Of a stretch of DNA of 7,869 bases, positions 1 through 7,659 are shown in pieces. Each line of letters opens with the position of its first letter. Position 1 is the stretch's first letter. The stretch comes from Flavobacterium psychrophilum. Its GTDB lineage: Bacteria; Bacteroidota; Bacteroidia; Flavobacteriales; Flavobacteriaceae. Under the pieces are notes generated by a model that was not told the DNA's origin, searched no databases, and saw only the letters and a list, made by a program, of their open reading frames with translations. The DNA is taken from positions 1 to 7,869 of the forward strand of contig CAMAWK010000106.1 of the NCBI GenBank assembly GCA_945861915.1. The letters are read 5' to 3'. Both the position numbers and the translations under genes were made by a program.

Positions 1-981
1 TGTTTTCCGCATAATGGAAAGGATTGGCCAGGAAAATACGAAGCGATTCAATGGGCTTTTGTAGAGTTTATTAAAAAAATAGCTGTTTATGAAACCGTTT
101 TTTTAGTTGTAGCCGATGAAAAATTAAAGTCTAAAGTTTCTGAAATGCTAGAAATTGCTCATGTTCAACTAGACAGTATTTCTTTTATTATTCATAAAAC
201 CAACCGAAGTTGGATGCGAGATTCAGGTCCGATTATTGTTAAAAACAGAACGAAAAAAGAAGCATTAAATTTCAATTTTAATGGTTGGGCAAAATACAAA
301 AACATACTTTTAGACAAACAAGTTCCCTTAAAAGTTGCTGCTCATTTAAAATTGCCCCTAACCCAAGTAACTTACAAAGGAAAACCAGTAATTGTTGAAG
401 GCGGAGCAATCGATGTAAACGGAAAAGGAACGCTACTAACTTCGGAAGAATGTTTATTGCATCCTACAATTCAGGTTCGAAATCCAGGTTTTACCAAAGC
501 GGAGTATGAAGCTGTTTTTAAAGAATATCTCGGGATTACCAATGTGATTTGGTTGGGAGACGGAATTATTGGCGATGATACTCACGGTCATATCGACGAT
601 TTAGCTCGATTTGTAAATGAAGATACTATTGTTACCATCGTTGAATCAGACCCAAATGATAAAAACTACAAACCGTTGCAAGACAATTTAAAACGTTTGC
701 AAAACGCCAAATTAGAAAACGGTTTATCCCCAAAAATTGTTGTACTTCCAATGCCTAAACGCATTGATTTTGATGGTTTGCGATTACCTGCCAGCTATGC
801 CAACTTTCTTATTTTGAATCAGTGCGTTTTAGTACCCACTTTTAATGATCCGAATGACAGAATTGCTTTAACTATTTTAGCGGACTGTTTTCCAGATCGA
901 GAAATTATCGGAATTAGTGCAATAGATTTGATTTGGGGTTTTGGCACTTTGCATTGTTTGAGTCAGCAAATACCAGAATAA
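1..981 (+). CDS. aguA: Agmatine deiminase family protein (partial, N-terminus outside window)
   Basis: Enzymes of this family hydrolyse the guanidino group of agmatine to N-carbamoylputrescine and ammonia, in the cytoplasm, on the route to putrescine. The reading frame is open from base 1 (326 residues visible) and matches the family well before the first ATG at 145. The family opening FPHNGKDWPG lies at visible residues 2-11, so 145 is an internal Met and about 20-25 N-terminal residues are missing (family usually about 350). Seen motifs: WMRDSGP (71-77), EGG (133-135), HGHIDD with the catalytic His/Asp region (195-200), and HC with the catalytic Cys at residue 319 (codon 955-957), followed by LSQQIP near the C-terminus. 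The glycine-rich turn before the Cys reads GFG rather than the more common GGG. The TAA stop is followed directly by a hairpin terminator. A peptidylarginine-deiminase-like activity is the main alternative; exact substrate is inferred from family. A partner N-carbamoylputrescine amidase would have to lie to the left, out of view. Confidence 0.9.
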   Translation, partial: CFPHNGKDWPGKYEAIQWAFVEFIKKIAVYETVFLVVADEKLKSKVSEMLEIAHVQLDSISFIIHKTNRSWMRDSGPIIVKNRTKKEALNFNFNGWAKYKNILLDKQVPLKVAAHLKLPLTQVTYKGKPVIVEGGAIDVNGKGTLLTSEECLLHPTIQVRNPGFTKAEYEAVFKEYLGITNVIWLGDGIIGDDTHGHIDDLARFVNEDTIVTIVESDPNDKNYKPLQDNLKRLQNAKLENGLSPKIVVLPMPKRIDFDGLRLPASYANFLILNQCVLVPTFNDPNDRIALTILADCFPDREIIGISAIDLIWGFGTLHCLSQQIPE

Positions 982-1007
982 AAAAGCCAGCAAAATAGCT
1001 GGCTTTT
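982..1007. terminator. Bidirectional intrinsic terminator between convergent genes
   Basis: A perfect 10-bp inverted repeat, AAAAGCCAGC (982-991) and GCTGGCTTTT (998-1007), encloses a 6-nt loop AAAATA. The core is GC-rich (GCCAGC/GCTGGC), in sharp contrast to the AT-rich surroundings. On the + strand it ends in TTTT, one base after the deiminase stop codon. On the - strand it ends in six T's, 21 nt past the end of the peptidase gene. It therefore can end transcripts of both convergent genes. Confidence 0.88.
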
Positions 1008-1027
1008 GAAAAATATTTATTCATTTG

Positions 1028-3289
1028 TTATTTTTCCCTTGCAAAAGGTATTTTACGACCATCTTTTAAAATCATAGTAAAACCAGTTTTAGTTTCATAA
1101 AACTCAAATCGAAGTCCTGCAGCATCCGATTCGAAAACATCTTTTTCGACAAGCTCCACTTTGAATGGTGGATAATCAGTTATTTCAACCAAAATCGCCC
1201 CTCTTTTCTTTGAAAATTCAATTTTAATAGGACTATTTTTGTTAGAAAAAGTTCCCAAATAACCGTTTAAATCAATGTCTTTTTCGATAACTCCTGTAGC
1301 TGAGCTCCAGGTATTATTGGCTTCATTACAATCAGGAAGAATATGATCAGGGTCTAAAATGATACTCTCTATTTCATCAGTTGTATTAACTTTAAAACTC
1401 CAATCGACATTGCGTTGCCAAACCTCAATAGGCAATTTAACTCGTAAAACATCGCCTTTTTTAGTTTTTACATCAGCAATTACAGGCATTGCCATTTTTT
1501 CATAGTTTTTAATAGTAATGTACGCTCCTTGTTTTGGATCGTTGTCTACATATTTTATTGAGTTTATACCTTGATCTAATCTCCAATTATTCACAAAAAA
1601 TCCTCGCCAAAACCAAGCTAAATCCTCGCCTCCCACATTCTCCATAGTTCTGAAAAAATCATCCGGTTGCGGATGTTTGAAAGCCCATCGCTCGATATAA
1701 GTTCTAAAAGCTAAATCAAAACGTTCTGCTCCAAGAATTTGTTCTCGCAACAAAATCAAAGAAGCACTAGGTTTAAAATATAACAATGTTCCCATATTGG
1801 CTTCCTTCATATTATCAGGCGTACTCATTACAGGTTCCAAACTTTGATTTGTAAAAGTTTCTGCAGCTTGATGAAAATCTGTTGGTTCCGATTTATACTC
1901 TCCGTTATTAAAATCAATCGCGCTATAATTGTTAATTAGCTCATTAAAACCCTCGTCCATCCAACCAAACAAACGCTCATTTGAACCTACAATCATAGGA
2001 AACCAAGCATGTCCAAACTCATGATCGGTAACTCCAAACAAGGATTTACCTTTGCTTTTATAACTACAAAAAATGATACCTGGATATTCCATTCCGCCCA
2101 CGATACTTGCCACATTTATAGCCGCAGGATAAGGATATTCAAACCATCTTTTTGAGTAATTTTCAACAACAGCTTTAGAATATTCTGTAGATCGTCCCCA
2201 AGCATCTTGCCCGTCACTTTCGATTGGATACCCTGAAATAGCTAACGATTTTTTTCCACTTGGTAAATTAATTCTAGCCGCATCTATAATGAATGATGCC
2301 GATGATGACCATGAAACATCACGAGAATTTTTCATTTTAAAACGCCACGTTTTTGTTGTTTTATTTGAAACAGCAGATGAAGATGTTACTTCATCGCTAG
2401 AGCGAATAGTTACCGTTTTATCGCTCAATTTTGCTTGTGCCCAACGTTTTTGTTGTTCTGCATTGTACACTTCTAAAGGATTTACCAATTCACCCGAACA
2501 CAGAACATAATGATTTGACGGAGCGGTAATTGAGATGTCGAAATCGCCGTATTCTAAATAAAATTCCGATGCACCAATATAGGGATTAGTGTTCCAACCT
2601 TGAACATCATCATACACACACATTCTAGGATACCACTGAGCTACACTGAAAATTTTTCCGTTTTTAGTTTCCAAAATCCCCATTCTGTCCGAACCTTCAT
2701 TCGGTGAAATAAATGAAAATTCAACTTTTATTTTTACAACTCCTCCTTTTGATTTTAATTCTTGAGGCAGAAAAACTTGCATTCTAGTATCATTGATGCT
2801 GTATTTCGCTTCTTTTTCTGTCGAAATTCCTTTGGTTGTGGTAACAATTTTTACCGACTTGATTTTGTGTCCGCCATCAAAAATTTGGCCTTGAGCACCG
2901 TTTCTACTTCCTGCAATGGGAATAATAGCATTGGCTCTAGAATCTGATTTGAATAGATTTTGGTCTAATGTCATCCATACAAAATTCATTTTATCCGGAC
3001 TGTTATTCGTATATGTAATGATACCAGAACCTGAGATTTCATTTTTTTCTTCATCTAATTTTGCTATTAGTTGATAATCAGCTCTATTTTGCCAATATTC
3101 ATGACCCGGCTGCCCGCTTGCAGATCGTGTGTTAGTTCCATTTTTTGTATAAAAAAATGGTTTAAAAACTTCATGATAATCATAGTTTGATTTTATATCG
3201 TTAGCAACAGCAGGAGCGTCTTGTGACCAAAGCGATAAAGCACTTAGAACAGAAAATAATTGAACTAGAATTTTAAATTTATTTGTCAT
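1028..3289 (-). CDS. Secreted M1-family zinc metallopeptidase with extra C-terminal domain
   Basis: Predicted zinc aminopeptidase (gluzincin, M1 family) of 753 residues, acting outside the cytoplasm on peptides. Residues 1 to about 22 form a signal peptide (Lys-containing start, hydrophobic [10 protein letters not shown], likely cleavage near WS-Q). An N-terminal beta domain spans roughly 60-300. The catalytic domain shows GGMEYPG (398-404), corresponding to the GxMEN substrate-binding motif with Glu401 kept but Asn replaced by Tyr. Zinc ligands are HEFGH (423-427) plus Glu446, exactly 18 residues after HEXXH, within WMDEGFNE. Tyr504 in [10 protein letters not shown] is the likely transition-state Tyr. 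Residues about 670-753 form a separate beta-rich tail (see findings). No Por-secretion (T9SS) sorting domain is evident, so periplasm or outer membrane is likely. The start at 3289 is fixed by an in-frame TAA 9 nt upstream. It is divergent from uvrB and convergent with the deiminase, so monocistronic. Substrate is unknown. Confidence 0.93.
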   Translation of the reverse strand: MTNKFKILVQLFSVLSALSLWSQDAPAVANDIKSNYDYHEVFKPFFYTKNGTNTRSASGQPGHEYWQNRADYQLIAKLDEEKNEISGSGIITYTNNSPDKMNFVWMTLDQNLFKSDSRANAIIPIAGSRNGAQGQIFDGGHKIKSVKIVTTTKGISTEKEAKYSINDTRMQVFLPQELKSKGGVVKIKVEFSFISPNEGSDRMGILETKNGKIFSVAQWYPRMCVYDDVQGWNTNPYIGASEFYLEYGDFDISITAPSNHYVLCSGELVNPLEVYNAEQQKRWAQAKLSDKTVTIRSSDEVTSSSAVSNKTTKTWRFKMKNSRDVSWSSSASFIIDAARINLPSGKKSLAISGYPIESDGQDAWGRSTEYSKAVVENYSKRWFEYPYPAAINVASIVGGMEYPGIIFCSYKSKGKSLFGVTDHEFGHAWFPMIVGSNERLFGWMDEGFNELINNYSAIDFNNGEYKSEPTDFHQAAETFTNQSLEPVMSTPDNMKEANMGTLLYFKPSASLILLREQILGAERFDLAFRTYIERWAFKHPQPDDFFRTMENVGGEDLAWFWRGFFVNNWRLDQGINSIKYVDNDPKQGAYITIKNYEKMAMPVIADVKTKKGDVLRVKLPIEVWQRNVDWSFKVNTTDEIESIILDPDHILPDCNEANNTWSSATGVIEKDIDLNGYLGTFSNKNSPIKIEFSKKRGAILVEITDYPPFKVELVEKDVFESDAAGLRFEFYETKTGFTMILKDGRKIPFAREK

Positions 3290-3454
3290 AATAATTTATA
3301 TTTTACGCAAATTAATAAAAAAAATCGGAATTAAATTCATAAAAAAAGTATAATAGTCATCCAATAAACATTCCTATAAACCAGCAAGTTTTCTTATTTT
3401 CTAAACTCGTTTTTATCATTTCGTTTGTAACTTTGTCAATCTGAAAAATTATAA
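3290..3454. promoter_or_regulatory. Divergent intergenic region (M1 peptidase / uvrB promoters)
   Basis: This 165-bp, strongly AT-rich gap separates two divergent genes, so both promoters should lie here. The uvrB side carries a clear -7 type element (listed separately). For the peptidase, the best - strand candidate is TTAATTTG (complement of 3308-3315), one mismatch from TAnnTTTG and without a convincing upstream TTG, so I do not call it. An 11-bp palindrome GAATT-A-AATTC sits at 3328-3338 near the peptidase side. Neither start codon has a purine-rich Shine-Dalgarno sequence. No small ORF or RNA gene is evident. Confidence 0.6.
3428..3435 (+). promoter_or_regulatory. Putative Bacteroidetes -7 promoter element of uvrB
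   Basis: TAACTTTG is a full match to the Bacteroidetes sigma-factor -7 consensus TAnnTTTG. It lies 19 nt upstream of the uvrB ATG, so a transcript starting a few bases downstream would have a leader of only about 10-15 nt. The matching -33 TTG element is not clear: the sequence about 19 nt upstream reads CTCGTTTTT. The short, A-rich, Shine-Dalgarno-free leader is usual in this phylum. Confidence 0.45.
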
Positions 3455-5443
3455 ATGAATTTCCAAGTTTTATCCGATTATATCCCGAAAGGTGATCAAC
3501 CTCAAGCCATAGAAAAATTGGCTCAAGGTATTATCAATGGTGAGCGATTCCAAACTTTGTTGGGAGTTACGGGTTCAGGAAAAACATTCACAGTCGCCAA
3601 TGTTATTCAAGAAACGCAAAAACCTACTTTGATTTTAGCACATAACAAAACATTGGCAGCGCAATTGTATTCAGAATTTAAACAATTTTTCCCAAACAAT
3701 GCGGTGGAATATTTTGTTTCTTACTATGATTATTATCAACCCGAAGCATTTATGCCTGTCACGGGTGTCTTTATCGAAAAAGATTTATCCATAAACGAAG
3801 AGTTGGAAAAAATGAGATTAAGCACCACTTCTTCCCTACTTTCGGGGCGAAGAGATATTATTGTGGTCGCATCGGTTTCCTGTATTTATGGAATTGGAAA
3901 CCCGGTTGAATTTCAAAAAAATGTAATCGCAATCGAAAAAAATCAAATTATTTCGAGAACGAAATTGCTACATAGTTTGGTTCAAAGTTTATATTCTAGA
4001 ACCGAAGCTGACTTTAATCCGGGAAATTTTAGAATAAAAGGCGATACACTCGAAGTATTTCCGAGTTATGCAGACGATGCTTTTCGTATTCATTTTTTTG
4101 GAGATGAAATTGAAGAAATTGAGAAATTTGATGTAAAAACCGCCAAAGTGTTGGAACTTTTTGAACAATTGACAATTTATCCTGCCAATATGTTTGTGAC
4201 TTCGCCCGATGTTTTGCAGAATGCTATTTGGGAAATTCAACAAGATTTAGTAAAACAAGTGGATTATTTTAAAGAAGTTGGGAAACATCTCGAAGCCAAA
4301 AGATTAGAAGAACGAACTAATTTCGATTTAGAAATGATTCGAGAATTGGGTTATTGCTCAGGAATCGAAAACTATTCGAGATACTTAGATCAAAGAGCTC
4401 CAGGAACGAGACCTTTTTGCTTATTAGATTATTTTCCAAAAGATTATTTAATGGTAGTAGATGAAAGTCATGTTACGATTTCGCAAGTACATGCCATGTA
4501 TGGCGGAGACAGAAGTCGAAAAGAAAACTTAGTAGAATATGGTTTTCGTTTGCCAGCAGCTATGGACAATCGTCCTTTGAAGTTTGAAGAATTTGAATTT
4601 ATGCAAAATCAGGTAATTTATGTCTCAGCTACTCCTGCCGATTATGAATTACAAAAAACTGAAGGAATTTATGTAGAGCAAGTGATTCGACCCACTGGCT
4701 TATTAGATCCTATTATTGAAATTCGTCCCAGTTTAAATCAAATCGATGATTTAATAGAGGAAATTCAAGCAAGAGCAGAAATTGACGAACGCGTTTTGGT
4801 TACTACTTTAACCAAAAGAATGGCGGAAGAATTAGCCAAATATTTGACAAAAGTAGCTATTCGTTGTCGCTATATTCATTCGGATGTAGATACATTGGAA
4901 CGCATTGAAATCATGCAAGATTTAAGAAAAGGAATATTTGATGTTTTAATTGGCGTAAACTTGCTTCGTGAAGGATTGGATTTACCCGAAGTTTCGCTTG
5001 TGGCTATTTTAGACGCTGATAAAGAAGGATTTTTGCGAAGTCATAGATCGTTGACTCAAACTATTGGACGTGCAGCCAGAAATTTAAACGGAAAGGCAAT
5101 TATGTATGCGGATAAAATAACATCAAGTATGCAAAAAACAATTGACGAAACTGATTATCGAAGAACGAAACAAATTAATTTTAATACCAAAAATAATTTG
5201 ATTCCGCAGGCATTGAACAAAAAAATAGAAAGTGCTTTTACGAAAAACTCATTGGTTGCTTATGAATTAAACACTAGTTCCTTAATTGCTGCAGAACCTG
5301 AAAACGAATATCTTTCGAAACCCGAAATTGAAAAACGAATTCGAGAAAATAAAAAAGCAATGGAAAAAGCGGCAAAAGAGTTGGATTTTATTCAAGCAGC
5401 AAAGTTGCGTGATAGCATAAAAAAATTACAAGAACAACTTTAA
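3455..5443 (+). CDS. uvrB: UvrABC excinuclease subunit B
   Basis: UvrB is the DNA-damage-verifying helicase-like subunit of bacterial nucleotide excision repair. It is loaded by UvrA, clamps the damaged strand and recruits UvrC for incision. The 662-residue length and all family landmarks are intact: Walker A GVTGSGKT (37-44), the beta-hairpin segment YYDYYQPEAF (90-99) that inserts between strands, the DESH box of Walker B (336-339), motif III SATP (391-394), helicase motif VI QTIGRAARN (535-543), and the C-terminal UVR domain (about 622-657, ending AAKLRDSIKKL) that contacts UvrC. The start is certain: TAA lies in frame immediately before the ATG and no earlier start is possible. No uvrA or uvrC is nearby. 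No recognisable LexA-type operator is seen upstream, so damage regulation cannot be claimed. The gene faces the kinase gene tail to tail, with 35 nt between. Confidence 0.98.
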   Translation: MNFQVLSDYIPKGDQPQAIEKLAQGIINGERFQTLLGVTGSGKTFTVANVIQETQKPTLILAHNKTLAAQLYSEFKQFFPNNAVEYFVSYYDYYQPEAFMPVTGVFIEKDLSINEELEKMRLSTTSSLLSGRRDIIVVASVSCIYGIGNPVEFQKNVIAIEKNQIISRTKLLHSLVQSLYSRTEADFNPGNFRIKGDTLEVFPSYADDAFRIHFFGDEIEEIEKFDVKTAKVLELFEQLTIYPANMFVTSPDVLQNAIWEIQQDLVKQVDYFKEVGKHLEAKRLEERTNFDLEMIRELGYCSGIENYSRYLDQRAPGTRPFCLLDYFPKDYLMVVDESHVTISQVHAMYGGDRSRKENLVEYGFRLPAAMDNRPLKFEEFEFMQNQVIYVSATPADYELQKTEGIYVEQVIRPTGLLDPIIEIRPSLNQIDDLIEEIQARAEIDERVLVTTLTKRMAEELAKYLTKVAIRCRYIHSDVDTLERIEIMQDLRKGIFDVLIGVNLLREGLDLPEVSLVAILDADKEGFLRSHRSLTQTIGRAARNLNGKAIMYADKITSSMQKTIDETDYRRTKQINFNTKNNLIPQALNKKIESAFTKNSLVAYELNTSSLIAAEPENEYLSKPEIEKRIRENKKAMEKAAKELDFIQAAKLRDSIKKLQEQL

Positions 5444-5478
5444 AATTTCAGAAAACAGATAGGATACGAAAAGCAAAC

Positions 5479-7587
5479 TTATTTGTTACTAAAAACTTCA
5501 TCTATCATTTCATATAATTTTTCTCTATTTATAGGTTTTGTGAGATAACCATAAAATCCTGCGGAATAAATCTTTTCTTCGTCTTCGTTAGATGAATAGG
5601 CTGTTTGAGCAATCACTTTCAGTGTTGGTCGTATTGTTTTAATTTCTTCAAAAGCTTCAAAACCATTTTTCACAGGCATTTTAATATCCATGAGAACCAA
5701 ATCGATAGTTGAATTATTAATACAAATATCGACTGCTTCTTGTCCGTTTACGGCCCTAATAATTTTATAATTTCTAGATTGAATCATTTTTTGAAATAAA
5801 AGGAAATTGATATTATCATCTTCGGCAATTAAAATAGTGGCTCCTTCAGACACGCTTTCAATAACTTTATTACTAATAGATTTTACTTCAATCCTAACTC
5901 TTTTATCATAATTTAGAGGGATTGTAAAAGTAAAGACCGATCCTTTTCCCACTTTTGAATCTAACGAAATTTCGCCCCCCATCATTTCTATATATGCTTT
6001 AGAAATAGCTAATCCTAAGCCTAAACCACCTACTTTTATAGACAAATCACTTTCAATTCTTTTAAATCGATCAAATATATATTGATGTTTATCTTTGTCG
6101 ATTCCCATTCCAGTATCTTCGATTCTGAAAATAATTCTAGCATTATTTTCATCAACTTCATATCCAAAAGCAACATGACCACTTTCAGTAAACTTTACAG
6201 CATTATTGACCAAATTGACTAATACTTGCTTCAATTTAGTTTCGTCTACTTTTATTAAATGCCCCGCTGGATTGGAATTTTTGAATTTTAAGAAATCAAT
6301 TTGTTTGGATTTTGGAATTGTAATTTTGATTGTTTCGTGTAATTCACTGATACAAGAATCCAGATTAATACTGCTGTAATTCGGTTTTATTTGATTGGAT
6401 TCTATTTTAGACATTTCAATTAAATCGTCAATAATAGAAACTAAATTATTACCACTACTTTGAATTACTTTCAAATAGTCTAATTTTTCCTCTTTACTTA
6501 ATTTAGTATTTAACATCAAATCCGTAAAGCCATTGATGGCGTTCATTGGAGTTCGAATTTCATGTGATAAATTTGCTAAAAATGCTGATTTTAGTCTATC
6601 ACTTTCTTCTGCTTTTATTTTAGAAGCAATTAACTCCTTTTTTTGGTTGGTGTTTTCTTCAAAAAGAGTTCCTATTTGTCTAAACTCACCTGTGGATTTT
6701 TTTAGTTGTTGAATAGCAAGTCTATTACCTGTTTCTAGAATCCGTTTTACTAATTCTAAAGGATAATAAACCCACTTTCTAGTTAAAATTAAATTAAGAA
6801 TTAAGTTGATTACAAAAGCAACAATTATAAAAAATAAAATATTAATTAATTTATCGAAATAAATAGGGGAATATTTTTTGAAATGCAATTTGGAAACTAT
6901 TTTGCCATCAATCCCATTTAATGGAATAGTACTTTTGATGGAGCGATCTTGAATATCTATACTCTTGTAATTATCAACTAAATTAATCTTAGAGTTAGAT
7001 AGATTTTCTAAATTTTTCAAAAATGAGGAATCTATTAGCCTTACTACAAAAAAATAGCCTTCTGATTTAGTCTTGTTTTTTAATGCATCATGGGATGGAT
7101 GAATTGAAGCACCAAATACCTCTACAATCCCCTCTGGAATTTTTAAATAAAACTTATTTAATCCTTCATTCTTGAGTTTAGCCATCGCGATTTTAGGAAT
7201 AAAATCAATCGACTTAATTTTAGATGAAGCAGTATGAATTATATAACTATTATTTGAATCATAGACTCCTAAATAATCTACATTGTAAATATTTAACTCA
7301 TTGGCAACATTATCATTATACCAATTTACATCCTTAGATTTTATAAAATCAACAAATTCATCCCAGTTAGAATCATTATTAATAGCCACTGCGATCGGTT
7401 TTGAGTCTAAAACCAATAGTTTATTAATTTCTGTATTAAATTGTTCTGTAGATGTTTTATACACCTCTTGCTCTGCTTTTTTTGTGTAGCGATACAAAGC
7501 AAAATATAAGATTATAAAAAAAAAACTTGACGAAAGAAATAAGAATAAAATCCTAGGATAAGTACTTTTTATATTTGATTTTATCAT
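5479..7587 (-). CDS. Hybrid sensor histidine kinase (probable CHASE4 sensor, HisKA, HATPase, receiver)
   Basis: Inner-membrane two-component sensor of 702 residues. Order seen: TM1 (about 13-32); an extracytoplasmic region (about 33-246) resembling CHASE4, with NNDSNWDEFVDF (70-81) and DYLGVYDSN (104-112); TM2 (about 247-268); a degenerate HAMP-like linker (about 270-325, Pro276 and EFRQIGTLFEEN); HisKA with phospho-acceptor His342 in LSHEIRTPMN; HATPase with N-box VNNAVKF (460-466), DTGMGI (491-496), IFDRFKR (504-510) and GGLGLGLAI (520-528); then a receiver domain (about 583-700) with acidic pocket EDD (589-591), phospho-acceptor Asp634 in LMDIKMP, Thr662 and Lys684. All catalytic residues are present, so it should be active. 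It has no DNA-binding output and no adjacent response regulator or Hpt gene, so it is an orphan that must pass phosphate elsewhere. An in-frame TAA 18 nt upstream fixes the ATG at 7587. It lies 72 nt downstream of fabV on the same strand. The CHASE4 assignment is less sure than the kinase. Confidence 0.95.
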   Translation of the reverse strand: MIKSNIKSTYPRILFLFLSSSFFFIILYFALYRYTKKAEQEVYKTSTEQFNTEINKLLVLDSKPIAVAINNDSNWDEFVDFIKSKDVNWYNDNVANELNIYNVDYLGVYDSNNSYIIHTASSKIKSIDFIPKIAMAKLKNEGLNKFYLKIPEGIVEVFGASIHPSHDALKNKTKSEGYFFVVRLIDSSFLKNLENLSNSKINLVDNYKSIDIQDRSIKSTIPLNGIDGKIVSKLHFKKYSPIYFDKLINILFFIIVAFVINLILNLILTRKWVYYPLELVKRILETGNRLAIQQLKKSTGEFRQIGTLFEENTNQKKELIASKIKAEESDRLKSAFLANLSHEIRTPMNAINGFTDLMLNTKLSKEEKLDYLKVIQSSGNNLVSIIDDLIEMSKIESNQIKPNYSSINLDSCISELHETIKITIPKSKQIDFLKFKNSNPAGHLIKVDETKLKQVLVNLVNNAVKFTESGHVAFGYEVDENNARIIFRIEDTGMGIDKDKHQYIFDRFKRIESDLSIKVGGLGLGLAISKAYIEMMGGEISLDSKVGKGSVFTFTIPLNYDKRVRIEVKSISNKVIESVSEGATILIAEDDNINFLLFQKMIQSRNYKIIRAVNGQEAVDICINNSTIDLVLMDIKMPVKNGFEAFEEIKTIRPTLKVIAQTAYSSNEDEEKIYSAGFYGYLTKPINREKLYEMIDEVFSNK

Positions 7588-7604
7588 AGAAAGTATTACT
7601 ATTT

Positions 7605-7628
7605 AAAAAAAGTTCTTAGTTTTTGAAC
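7605..7628 (-). terminator. Weak candidate terminator downstream of fabV
   Basis: Reading the - strand after fabV, GTTC (complement of 7625-7628) pairs with GAAC (complement of 7612-7615) across a 9-nt loop, followed directly by seven T's (complement of 7605-7611). The T-tract is good but the stem has only four to five pairs. An alternative A/T-only hairpin, AGTTTTT/AAAAACT (7618-7624 with 7634-7640), overlaps it. Termination may be partial, leaving read-through into the kinase gene possible. Confidence 0.25.
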
Positions 7629-7659
7629 CAAATAAAAACTCTAAAATTTAATAATTGAA

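Noticed and set aside
145..147. ATG as start of the deiminase gene
   Set aside because: Conserved family sequence (FPHNGKDWPG and the following helix) is encoded in frame upstream, up to the window edge, so this Met is internal.
2289..2510. Open frame of 73 codons on the + strand inside the M1 peptidase gene
   Set aside because: It lies opposite a clear protein-coding gene, shows no recognisable domain and has no independent promoter signal. The same holds for 2762-2947 (+).
3403..3412. AAAC-TC-GTTT inverted repeat upstream of uvrB as a possible SOS operator
   Set aside because: Arms are only 4 bp and it matches no LexA-type site that I can name; likely chance in AT-rich DNA.
3989..4243. 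Open frame of 84 codons on the - strand inside uvrB
   Set aside because: It is antisense to a highly conserved part of uvrB, and its Phe/Ile/Asn-rich composition is what complementary AT-rich coding DNA gives. The + strand frame at 7301-7489 inside the kinase gene is rejected for the same reason.
5401..5441. 7-bp inverted repeat AAAGTTG/CAACTTT at the end of uvrB
   Set aside because: The 27-nt loop, the AT-rich stem and the lack of a following T-tract make it unconvincing as a terminator.
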